From Otatea glauca (taxonomy: Eukaryota; Streptophyta; Magnoliopsida; Poales; Poaceae), in NCBI GenBank assembly GCA_036346275.1, contig CM070723.1, forward strand, positions 33,486,176 to 33,550,175: 64,000 nt of DNA. Reading direction: 5' to 3'. A model generated the notes under the pieces. The model did no database searches. It was not told the origin of the DNA and worked only from the letters and a program-made list of their open reading frames with translations. This document shows, in pieces, positions 44,205-52,895 of this stretch (positions are counted from its first letter, which is position 1; every line of letters starts with the position of its first letter). The position numbers and the translations under genes are program-made.

Positions 44205-46882
44205 TTACAGCTCCAGAGTTTCTACAACAGCCGAAGAGGCATCCTTGACTTCCTCCCAGAGCTCGGCGACCCGATCTTCATCCACATTGCAGGCGTAGCC
44301 ATCCTTAACGGTCTCAAGATCCACTCGGGGATAGAGCGACTTGGTGATCGCCAAAGCCTGGCTAGCACCGTTGGTCGCTGTCTCCTTCAAGAGTCTCTTG
44401 AGCGCCTCGGGGGCTTCCTCCAGTTGAGAGATGGCCTGGTCCCTGCTGAGTGCCATCTCGCCTCCGGGATGAAGCAAGCTCAGCAACGGCTCGGAGGCTT
44501 CACAAAGCTTAGCACAAGACGTCACAAGGGCTTCGACTTTTTCACTATGAGCGGCATATTGCACCTGCGTCTTGAACTTGTAGTCTGCAAGCAAAACAAG
44601 TTACTAAGAAGTACCAAGAAGACGATGGAGGCAAGGGAGGGCCAAGCTGCTGAGCATACCTTCTAGCTCCTTCTCTGACTTCAATTTGGAGGCCTCCAAG
44701 ACCTTGAGTTGTTCTTGAAGCTTCACAACAGTGGAATCCTGAGCTGATACGGAGATAAGGAAATCAAAAGACCAAACAATTAAACAAAAGCACGGGGTGG
44801 CCCAGGAAATATTTACCTCGAAGGGAGCCAACGACGTCTAGCTTCTACCGCAGGGTTTTCTGCTCTTCCCGCAACGCCTGGACCTCTGACTGATGAGCTC
44901 GTAGCTTGGCTGCATATCCAGCCTTGATCTGCTCCAATTCGGCTAGATATTCCTGGCACGTCCGGACCTCTGGGAGCATCTTCTGAAGGTACTCGGACTT
45001 CTTTTCAGAGTGCTCCCCTAATTTCTGTAACCATCACAGGAAAAGGTGACTACATGCTAACTGACATAAGCAAGAAGGCGGCGAGAGTAGAGAAAATTTT
45101 ACCCGGGCCAGGCGTGCACAAGCGGTGGCATGATCGTAAAAGTCATTCCTCTCTCTCTCCTCCTCCGAGTCGTCTAGGAGCTTCAATCCATCTTCCTCAT
45201 CAACCCACGCAGCTTGCATTATGAGCTGGGGGCGAGCAGGAGTCGGTGGAACCCGGGAGATCTCTTCAACCTCGGGGGATGGACAGGAGATGGGCTCCTG
45301 AGTAGCAGGGCCCGGTGCCGAAGCATGAGGTGTCGGTGAAGGCGGCTGGGGTTCGGAGAGCGCTCCTGTGTCCCCGGGCGAGGCCCCCTCAACCAAGACA
45401 TGAACGTCCTGGGGCTCAGGTTCTTCAGGAGCCCTGGATGGTGTCGTGACAGGAACATCATATGAAGGATTCCTACAAGAAGAATTATTGGTGAATAAGC
45501 TGGCCAAATGCGTCAAACAAAGAGTCGATAGGATACCCAACCTGTCGGACTTCTTTATTTTCATTGGATGCTTCTTTCGGGTGGCGAAGCCACTCCCAGA
45601 GGGACCACTCGGGGCGCTACCAGCTAGAACCCTGGGCTCCTCCCAACTGCCTGAGTCTCTCGGAATAGGACTCGGCTTTACCACGGGCTTGTGGGGAAGG
45701 GGGGCCGAAAGCACTGGGGCTCGTGCTGGTGGATCCTGAATCTTGGGGCCACTAGTCGGGCGCCAGGGCTTCGCAGGGTCCTTGACGATCGCTTTCTTTC
45801 CCTTTTTGGCGGTAGGGTCTCTGGCCGGGGAGCTCGCAGGCCATTTAAAGGGAGCGCTCTTATGAATGTGCATCTCCAGGAGAGGCGCGTCGTTGAAAAA
45901 AGCCAATCGATCCTGGAAAGAAGTGTTAAAACAGTTAAGAGTCATTCAGAGGCCAATGGGGAAATCTATCAGCTAAACTTCCTCACCTCACGAGGAGGAT
46001 TTGATGCAGTGAAGGACTTCGGGCATTTGACGCTGGACATCTCCACGCTAGCGATGAAAACATCGTCTACCCGGGCAAATACCTGCTCCTTCGACAATGT
46101 TTCGGGCAGTTCCCGGGTCGGATCGTCCTTTCCTTCAAATGCGTATCCCAGATGGACTCACTCCTTCAGAGGCTGTACCTGGCGAGCAACAAAATGAAGG
46201 GCCAGGCCGACTCCCGTGAGGCCATCTTCTTTCAACTTCTCAATCAACGCCAGAAGACCATACACCTGGTCCATGTCGGCAACATTGGGGGTAGATACCC
46301 AAGAAAAGGACACCTTAGGCCGGTGCCCGACAAAGTAGGGAAGAGCAGGTTTAGGGTTGGCACAATAGAACCATTCTTGGTGCCATCCTTTCTTAGAGGT
46401 TTTGAAGGGAATGGCAAAGTAATTTTTCTTTAAACCCTCCCGCAACTGGAATCTGGCTCCCCCAATTACCTTGGGTCGCACTTTGAGGGATAAGGCTTCA
46501 GAAGGTAAAAATGGCGAAAAAGATTGAAATAAGGGCGGATGCCCAAGAAAGCCTTGAAGAGGTGAACAAAAAGGGAGATCTGAAGGATGGAGATGGGATT
46601 CAAATTCACCAACTCAATACCGTAGAAGAAGAGAAGACCGCGAAGAAAGCCGCAAGCAGGAAGGTCCAGCCCGTGCTGGAAGAAAGATTCAAAAACCACA
46701 ACCTCTTTGGAACGGGGGGTTGGGAAGGATTCACCTGCGGCCGGCCGCGGGGAGATCAAAGTAAGGGCCGGAAGAACCCCATCATCCACCATGGATTGTA
46801 GTCGTTCCTCCGTCGTGATCGAGGTGGTCCAATCTTGCGGCAAAGGTGGCGGGGAGGTGTCTTTGGAGGAGTGAGAAGACAT
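44205..46882 (-). pseudogene. Antisense gene 1 of Tat element 1 (PF04195-type, coiled coil)
   Basis: Starts at ATG 46882 (MSSHSSKDTSPPPLPQDWTT). The PF04195-like domain (putative gypsy-type transposon) follows: VVVFESFFQHGLDLPACGFL, RGLLFFYGIELVNLNP, HLFKAFLGIRPYFNLFRHFY. A one-base loss near 46475 shifts into 46158-46481 (GARFQLREGLKKNYFAIPF). A proline/serine-rich and acidic part (45034-45945), a long coiled coil (44604-45033) and a conserved end (ALAITKSLYPRVDLETVKDG, 44205-44594) complete it. Some gaps between parts may be introns. A CCTTTAAAGAG-type TATA box lies at about 47013-47024. Function is unknown. Confidence 0.65.
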
Positions 46883-47417
46883 TTTCGAAGGAGAAGATCA
46901 ACGGCGGCGCGAGGATGCGAGCGCAATGGCAGTTAACCCTAGCGGCGGAGAAGTCGGAAAGACAAGGAAGCAGAAGATACAAGAGTGCGCGATGGGAAAA
47001 ATGAACCGTCGGCTTACTCTTTAAAGGGGGAAAATCATATTTTCGCTGAATCGGCGGGAAAAAGATTGTGGAACGCCTAACCCTGCTCTATACTTCGTAA
47101 TGGTTCGCTTGCCTAGCGTCCTGACATAACGGGCAGGCATGGTTTGACCAAAGTCATACTTGGGACACGTTGCACCCCACGACAGGATGTTTAACCGCTT
47201 ATCAAATTAAGCGGGACATGTGCATCCTCCGGTTAGGATTAAAAATATCTTCTTGCGATATGCCCCATACTGGGTCATAGATTGGTTATCGCATGACGGA
47301 ATCATCTATCGCAGGTTGAGCCTGATAAGGCATGGTTCCAGCGGTATGCCCCAAGATGGGTCGATAAGCTGTGCATCGTGATAAACGAGTACGGATACCG
47401 TTTGGGTAAATCTTAAT

Positions 47418-47800
47418 ATGTCCCAAGTTGGACCAGAGCTATATCCTACACCAGTCGGATATAGGTATCACTCGGCCATGAGCCAACAAAATCCTAGTAC
47501 ACTCCAAGTCGAGCCTAAGCTACATCCTACAGCAGTCGGATATAGGTATCACTCGGCCACGAGCCAAGAAAATTTTGATATGTCCCATGACGGACCAGAG
47601 CTATATCCTACGGCAGTCGGATATGGGTATCACTCGGCCATGAGCCAAGGAAATCCTGATACGCTCCAAGCCGAGCCTAAGCTATATCCTACAGCAGTCG
47701 GATATGGGTATCACTCGGCCAAGAGCCGCGCAAATCCTAATATGTCCCAAGTCGGACCTAAGATGTATCCTACGACAGTTGGAGGCGAATATCACTCAAC
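47418..47800 (+). repeat. 81-bp in-frame tandem repeat in Tat element 1
   Basis: About five units of 81 bp (27 codons). Each contains the CCTAAGCTATATCCTAC-type block, AGTCGGATATGGGTATCACT and CGGCCATGAGCCAA. Units alternate between two types, one starting ATGTCCCAAGT and one CTCCAAG, giving a 162-bp higher order. The plus-strand frame stays open from 47418 to 47954 with VGYRYHSA in each unit. It lies between the two antisense genes and recurs in Tat element 2, so it may be regulatory rather than coding. Confidence 0.75.
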
Positions 47801-47950
47801 CAAGGAACCATGCAAGCTTCGATATGCCCAAGCTGGGTTCAAGCTATGTCTAAACGACAATCATGGAAAAATGCTTGGAAAAGGTATTTCTTTATTATAT
47901 ATAAAGTTCACCAGGCATTATGTTTGGGAAAGTATTACATTTACAGGGCC

Positions 47951-48145
47951 CTAAACTTCTCCCCGGCGCACGTGTCTGAGCGCTTCCACGAGAACCTCCT
48001 CGACCTCATGAAGGGCGGGGAAAATCTCGAGGAAGACGTTGACGGCGGTACGGTCGAGGGCGGCGGCGGTATCCTCCACCAATTCAGCCACGGCGATCTC
48101 GAAGAGCGCCCATAATTCAGCAAGCGTAGGATTCTGGTTGGTCAT
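47951..48145 (-). CDS. Small antisense ORF 2 of Tat element 1, conserved
   Basis: 64 codons starting at 48145. It contains PTLAELWALFEIAVAELVED and then VFLEIFPALHEVEEVLVEAL, ending RHVRRGEV. The counterpart in Tat element 2 (56810-57025) shares LAELW, AVAEL/AMAEL, FLEIFPAL and RGEV, with no disruption in either copy although gag-pol and antisense gene 1 are broken in both. It is rich in Ala, Glu and Leu and should be helical. A TATA box (CTATAAAAGG, 48231-48240) lies about 90 bp upstream. I do not recognise the family. A longer frame to 48364 exists, but the conserved part begins at this ATG. Confidence 0.5.
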   Translation of the reverse strand: MTNQNPTLAELWALFEIAVAELVEDTAAALDRTAVNVFLEIFPALHEVEEVLVEALRHVRRGEV

Positions 48146-48230
48146 GCAATCCCTCTTAAAGAAGATGAAGTTTGGCGTAAGAAAATGGAGAACTAAGCGT
48201 GAGAGGATAAATTCTGAAAGCTCTGGTTCG

Positions 48231-48240
48231 CCTTTTATAG
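48231..48240 (-). promoter_or_regulatory. TATA box of small antisense ORF 2 (Tat element 1)
   Basis: CTATAAAAGG on the minus strand, preceded by CATATCAG. The same CAGCTATAAAAGGCG context occurs before the homologous ORF at 57100-57109. Conservation between two diverged copies supports a real promoter. Confidence 0.5.
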
Positions 48241-48699
48241 CTGATATGATAAGGCTGAAGTAAATGCGAAAATGCAGTAACATCGGAAGCCGAGGAAACT
48301 TGTAGTTAATATAGTTTAAGAAGCCGAAGAGGTTTTGGGAAATTGGTTTGATGCAGGAAGTCATTACGACCTAGAAGACTGTCCGGCATTAATCCCTGAA
48401 GAAGAAAGATATAAAGGTTTTCGCCTCGAGCGGGAAGAGATATCAAATCTTCAAATGAGGTACGAGTCAGGTCCATAAAGTTACCCATAACAGGTCTGTC
48501 AGATTGAAGATTAAATCAGTTGAAGCGAAAAATCAATGGTTATATTCGAGTCCTTCATAATCCCCTTGCTGCAAGAAGAAGCTTTCAAATCAAATGAAGA
48601 AACCAGTCAGAAGTTTACACTGGAAGCTAAGAACAATGATTCAAAGTTGAGACCCAGATAGAGGCATAGCAATCGGTCCATGAATCACTCGGGGGCTAC

Positions 48700-49212
48700 T
48701 GTGGAACATATGAAACCAGGTATCTTCATGACCGGCCCAGCATCACCTAAGGAGAAGACAGGCCCAAGTAGAAGGCCCAGAGGGTAAGCTCCGTGCCAAG
48801 ACTTGCTACCGTGCGCAAGGGGGTACATCCTATGGACAGTTGAACATATGTTTAGATATAAAAGATACGATTGTAATTCGAGTCGTTAATAGGGTAGATA
48901 AAGATGTAAACTCTATCCTGTAACCGACTAGAATCTTGTAACCGATCGAAATCCTTTAGGCCGATCAGGACTCTGTAAACCGCCCCACCCCCATTATATA
49001 AGGGAGAGGGCGGGCAACAACAAACTCATCACATCATAGAGCTCACGAGCAATCTTAGATCCAAGAGATCCACATAATTCCAGCACACAGGACAAGGGTA
49101 TTACCTCCACCGTCGAGGGCCTGAACCTGTCTAAACCTTTGTCTTGTGTGACCTTGGAGTTTGAGATCTAGTGCCTGCCCTATAAATTTATTGCCGACTA
49201 CAAAAGTCGACA
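48700..49212 (+). repeat. 3' LTR of Tat element 1
   Basis: 513 bp, preceded by the purine-rich CACTCGGGGGCTAC and followed by the GTTGG target duplication. TATA box near 48994. Confidence 0.9.
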
Positions 49213-50322
49213 GTTGGGGAAGTGAACTGCAGGGAGGTGGGCTCGGCTGGGGGTAGTCCTTGGCGACAGCGGTGATCACCGGAGCGGCTACGGTGACCAG
49301 CGAAAGGAGCTTCTCCACCCTGCAGCTAGTGGGAAGGGAGAATCCCGGTTAGGTTGCTCGGTGACACAGCTGCATGCATGTGCAAGGAAGACTCAGGAGA
49401 GTGCATGGCTGCTAAGTGCATGGAGGAGGCTAGCTCACCTGAGGTTTTGTTGGTCTGGCTGACTGGCCCGCCGCCCGGTTTCCTACTCCGGCAGACCTCG
49501 GCAGAGAGGAAGGAGGGCAGCGAGCAAAGAGAGGAGAGGAGGAAGGCTCGGTGACTTTATGGCTGCGCAGGAGAGCAGGTGGGGCGAGGCATGGGTGAAC
49601 GAGCAGAGTAGGCGAGGCTGGTTTGCGCCGGTCGAGTGGCACAAAAGAACTGCCGCTCCAGTGTGTTGTCACTGCGTGAGCTCGCGACTGGCTGCCTCTG
49701 CGCGGCTGGGGCAGAGAGGAGGAGGAGAGGGAAGGAGAGGAGGAGGTGGAGGAGGCTGGCCAGTGGGGCCATAGGCGGCGTCGGGCCACTGCCAGTGGCT
49801 GCCTCAATGGCGATGCGTCGAACCAAAAGCGCTGACAGCAAATCTTCATTTTCTGAACAAAATCTGTGGTGGAATTGAAGTGACTAAACAATGGTGCTAG
49901 CCTACCCAAAATATCTTGAAAAAAATCATGGCAGTAGCCCACTGAATGATGTTTCCATTTTCTTTGGTTTCATCTCATTCCTTGCTGTGGTTTGAGAATA
50001 GAAATTCTCCAAATTTGACTGATTTTTAGGCTATATTTTAATTTTTGAGCTATTTAGATTAGGTGCAAAAATTCTGGAAAAATTATATTTATACATCTTA
50101 TGTACTCTAGTATTTACAAAATTATTTGCTATAGCATGTTGTTTAAATTTTTCATAAGTTTCTTTGTTGTGTTTGATTTAGGTATTTAAAAGCCATTTAG
50201 TTTCAAAACTCAAATCTTGGAATAATGAATAAATCCAAGGATAAGCTCAAATGAAAATTCAAATGTGCAACAAGATTCATGAAATTTCACTTTATTCATT
50301 TTCTTGAATTCGGGATGTTACA
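49213..50322 (-). repeat. 3' LTR of the chromodomain gypsy element, first part
   Basis: On the minus strand the LTR begins TGTAACATCCCGAATTC at 50322, right after the polypurine tract. An AT-rich U3 is followed by a GC- and pyrimidine-rich stretch (49850-49218) in which Tat element 1 is inserted, so the LTR should continue below 37717. Serine/proline-rich frames such as 49430-49942 are composition effects. The LTR end could not be fixed. Confidence 0.65.
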
Positions 50323-50357
50323 AACCTACCCCCCTTACATTAATCTCGTCCTCGAGA

Positions 50358-50714
50358 TTATCTAGACTCGCTAAAGAAAGACGGAAACTCGATTCTAAGT
50401 CGATCCTCACGTTCCCATGTGGCTTCTTCCTTGGTGTGGTTACTCCACTGAATTTTGAGCATTCTAACCAGACGGTTCCGAGTATGATGCTCAGCTTCGC
50501 CCAGAATGCGAATCGGACGTTCATGGTACGAAAGATCAGGTTGCAGGTCAATGTCATCCAACAGTGTGAATTCAGTGGGAGCTCGGAGACACTTTTTAAG
50601 TTCAGAGACATGAAACACGTCATGAATATCGGAGAGTTGAGGTGGAAGTTCAAGTTGGTAAGCTACTTCGCCTCTTTTTGCAATGATCCGATATGGGCCA
50701 ATGAACCGGGGCAC
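50358..50714 (-). pseudogene. Chromodomain end of the gypsy polyprotein
   Basis: PRFIGPYRIIAKRGEVAYQL, LSDIHDVFHVSELKKCL, then the chromodomain LVRMLKIQWSNHTKEEATWE and REDRLRIEFPSFF. The frame is open to its own stop. Only the break before it (50715-50831, with a stop) and upstream lesions disable it. In chromoviruses this domain directs integration to marked chromatin. Confidence 0.85.
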
Positions 50715-50831
50715 TAGCTTCCCGTGGACTCGGAATCAGCGAGTACCACGCAGCGGTGAGACCTTAAGATAAACAAGATCATCAACCTCGAAGCTTAATT
50801 CGCAGCGTCGATTGTCAACATAACTCTTTTG

Positions 50832-51747
50832 TCACGACTGCGCTTCTTTCATACGGCTTCTGATTAGACGGACGTGATCTTCAGCCTCTTGGATAATGGT
50901 TGGTCCAAAGATTTGTCTTTCACCTACCTCAGACCAGAATAGAGGGGTTCGGCATTTTCTGCCATAGAGTGCCTGAAATGCAGACATTTGGATACTAGCT
51001 TGGAAGTTGTTTTTGTAGGAGAATTCAGCGAATGCCAAACACTTCTCCCAATTAGTGCTATATGATAGCACACATGCTCTCAACATATCTTCCAAAATTT
51101 GATTCATGCTTTCAGTCTGACCTCCCGTTTGAGGGTGAAAGGCCATATAAATAACAATTTGGTGCCGAGGAGTTCGTGCAGACTTTCCCAAAATCGTGAT
51201 GTGAATGAGTGCCACGATCAGAAATGATAACTTTAGGAACACCATGGAGTTGAACAATATGATTCAAATATAGTTCGGCAAACTTAGCTCCATTATATGA
51301 GAGACACACGGGAATGAAATGGGCCACCTTCGTTAGACGGTCGACAATCACCCATATGGAGTCGTGCCCGTATGATGTCTTGGGTAGGCCGGTAATGAAG
51401 TCCATGCCAACTTCATCCCATTTCCATTCGAGAACCTGCATGGGTTGGAGCATTCTTGTGGGACGCTGGTGTTCAGCCTTAACACGTTGGCATACATCGC
51501 AAATGGCCACATGTGCGGCAATGTCCCGTTTCATACCAGGCCACCAAAATCTTTCTCGGAGGTCTTGGTACATTTTGGTGCTCTCAAGGTGGATAGACAA
51601 TGGGGTCTCATGTGCTTTCTTTAGGATTAATTCCTTGATTTCGGAATCATTTGGAACACATATTCGTTGACCACGCATGATCAATCCATCGGCATTCTCG
51701 GAGAATTTCGATAGCACATCATTCATATTGCGCTTAATTTCAGCCAC
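50832..51747 (-). pseudogene. Integrase of the chromodomain gypsy element
   Basis: Zinc-binding end with CDVCQRVKAEHQRPTRML and core with GMDFITGLPKTSYGHDSIWV, VDRLTKVAHFIPV, GVPKVIISDRGTHSHHDF (51112-51747). After a frameshift, AFHPQTGGQTESMNQILEDM and NNFQASIQMSAFQALYGRKC follow (50832-51257). The DDE residues can be recognised. Confidence 0.85.
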
Positions 51748-51780
51748 TCCTTTGTCCTTGAGTTTAGTGGCTTTAATTTG

Positions 51781-52761
51781 TTATTCAAGGGTGGGTTGGA
51801 GGGTTAGGGCAGCCACATACCCTTTCTTAACCATCTCCAAATTGAGTTTATGGAATTCCTCGATCAACTCTGGTTGGTCGACGAGAATGAAGTTGTTGGC
51901 AGCGTGTAGCTTCCGACTGAGTGCATCGGCTAATACATTTGCTTTGCTTGGATGATAATGGATACCCAGATCATAATCCTTGATTAACTCGATCCATCTT
52001 TGCTGCCTAAGGTTCAGATCTGGTTGGGTGAAGAAGTATTTTAAACTTTTGTAATCGGTGTATATCTCACATCGATTACCGATGAGGTAATGCCGCCATA
52101 TCTTGAGGGAATGAACGACGGCTGCCAATTCCAAGTCATGAGTAGGATAATTGGCTTCATGAGGCTTCAATTGACGAGAAGCATAAGCTACAACTTTACC
52201 CTCTTGCATCAACACACATCCAAGGCCTAGACGGGATGCATCACAATACATGTCGAAGTTCTTGTGTATGTCGGGCAGAGTAAGAATTGGAGCTGATGTG
52301 AGCCTTTGTTTTAACTCTTGGAAACTTTTTTCACAAGCCAAGACCACTCAAATTTCTTTTCCTTCTTGAGCAAATCAGTCATGGGCTTGGCTATTTTGGA
52401 GAAGTTCTCGATAAAATGGTGATAATATCTGGCTAGACCGAGGAAACTTCAGACCTCGGAAACAGTTTGGGGCTGTTCCCAAGCGAGCACATCTTGCACC
52501 TTGCTCGGATCAACGACAACACCTCCCTTGGAGAGAACATGGCCCATGAAGCCAACTTCTTTTAGCCAAAATTCGCATTTGCTAAACTTTGCATAGAGTT
52601 GATGTTCTCGAAGCTTGTCAAGCACTTTGCACAAATAAAGTTCGTGTTCTTCTTCAGTATTGGAGTAGTTGAGGATATCATCAATGAATACCACTACGAA
52701 CATGTCCAAATACTCCATGAACACCTTATTCATGAGATTCATGAATGTGGCAGGTGCATTT
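51781..52761 (-). pseudogene. RT (C-terminal part) and RNase H of the chromodomain gypsy element
   Basis: 52449-52742 carries the RT motif [12 protein letters not shown] and [20 protein letters not shown]. 51781-52347 carries RNase [62 protein letters not shown] stop between them breaks the frame. RT sequence before NAPATF is missing. Confidence 0.85.
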
Positions 52762-52895
52762 CATATCTAAATATAACTTCAACTTCCTTTAGGATATGTC
52801 CCCTTGTGCACGGCAGCGGGGCCTGACGCGGGGAGTATCTTCTGGGCCTCCCTCTTGGGCCTGTCATGAGGGTACCCGGGTTCTTATATTCCACA
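52762..52895 (-). repeat. Inverted fragment of a Tat LTR
   Basis: On the minus strand it begins TGTGGAATATAAGAACC and continues with CTCATGACAGGCCC and GTGCACAAGGGG. These align with the first 130 bp of the Tat LTRs (TGTGGAATATATGAAACC). It is cut at 52762 where chromodomain-element sequence starts. Confidence 0.6.

Larger units (their letters stand above)
37718..49212 (+). mobile_element. Tat-lineage Ty3/gypsy retrotransposon 1, full length
   Basis: 11.5 kb with LTRs at 37718-38234 and 48700-49212 and a perfect target duplication GTTGG (37713-37717 and 49213-49217). Order: primer-binding site, gag, protease, RT, RNase H, a second RNase H, integrase (all plus strand), then antisense genes, a tandem repeat, polypurine tract and 3' LTR. 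The extra RNase H and antisense genes between pol and the 3' LTR are hallmarks of Tat elements such as RIRE2, Grande and Retand. The LTRs differ by roughly 25 substitutions and one 4-bp indel by eye (about 5%). All genes are broken. Confidence 0.9.
50323..52761 (-). mobile_element. Chromodomain Ty3/gypsy element (Tekay/Del-like), 5'-truncated
   Basis: The minus-strand internal region keeps the last third of RT, RNase H, integrase, a chromodomain, a polypurine tract (GGGGGGTAGGTT, about 50324-50335) and the start of the 3' LTR. The 5' half is missing: RT homology stops at 52761, where a piece of a Tat LTR begins. The chromodomain and TGTAACATCCCG LTR fit the Tekay/Del branch of chromoviruses. 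Confidence 0.8.

Noticed and set aside
45446..46433. Plus-strand frames in the Tat element 3' part
   Set aside because: Shadows of the antisense PF04195-type gene. The minus-strand proteins carry the recognisable motifs and occur in both copies.
47418..47954. 178-codon plus-strand frame as a real protein gene
   Set aside because: It consists of the 81-bp repeat. The corresponding region of Tat element 2 has no such open frame, so it is listed as a repeat.
49430..49942. 170-codon serine/proline-rich frame, and similar frames at 24207-24483
   Set aside because: They lie in GC- or pyrimidine-rich LTR-like sequence, are open in several frames and have no domain. Composition artefacts.
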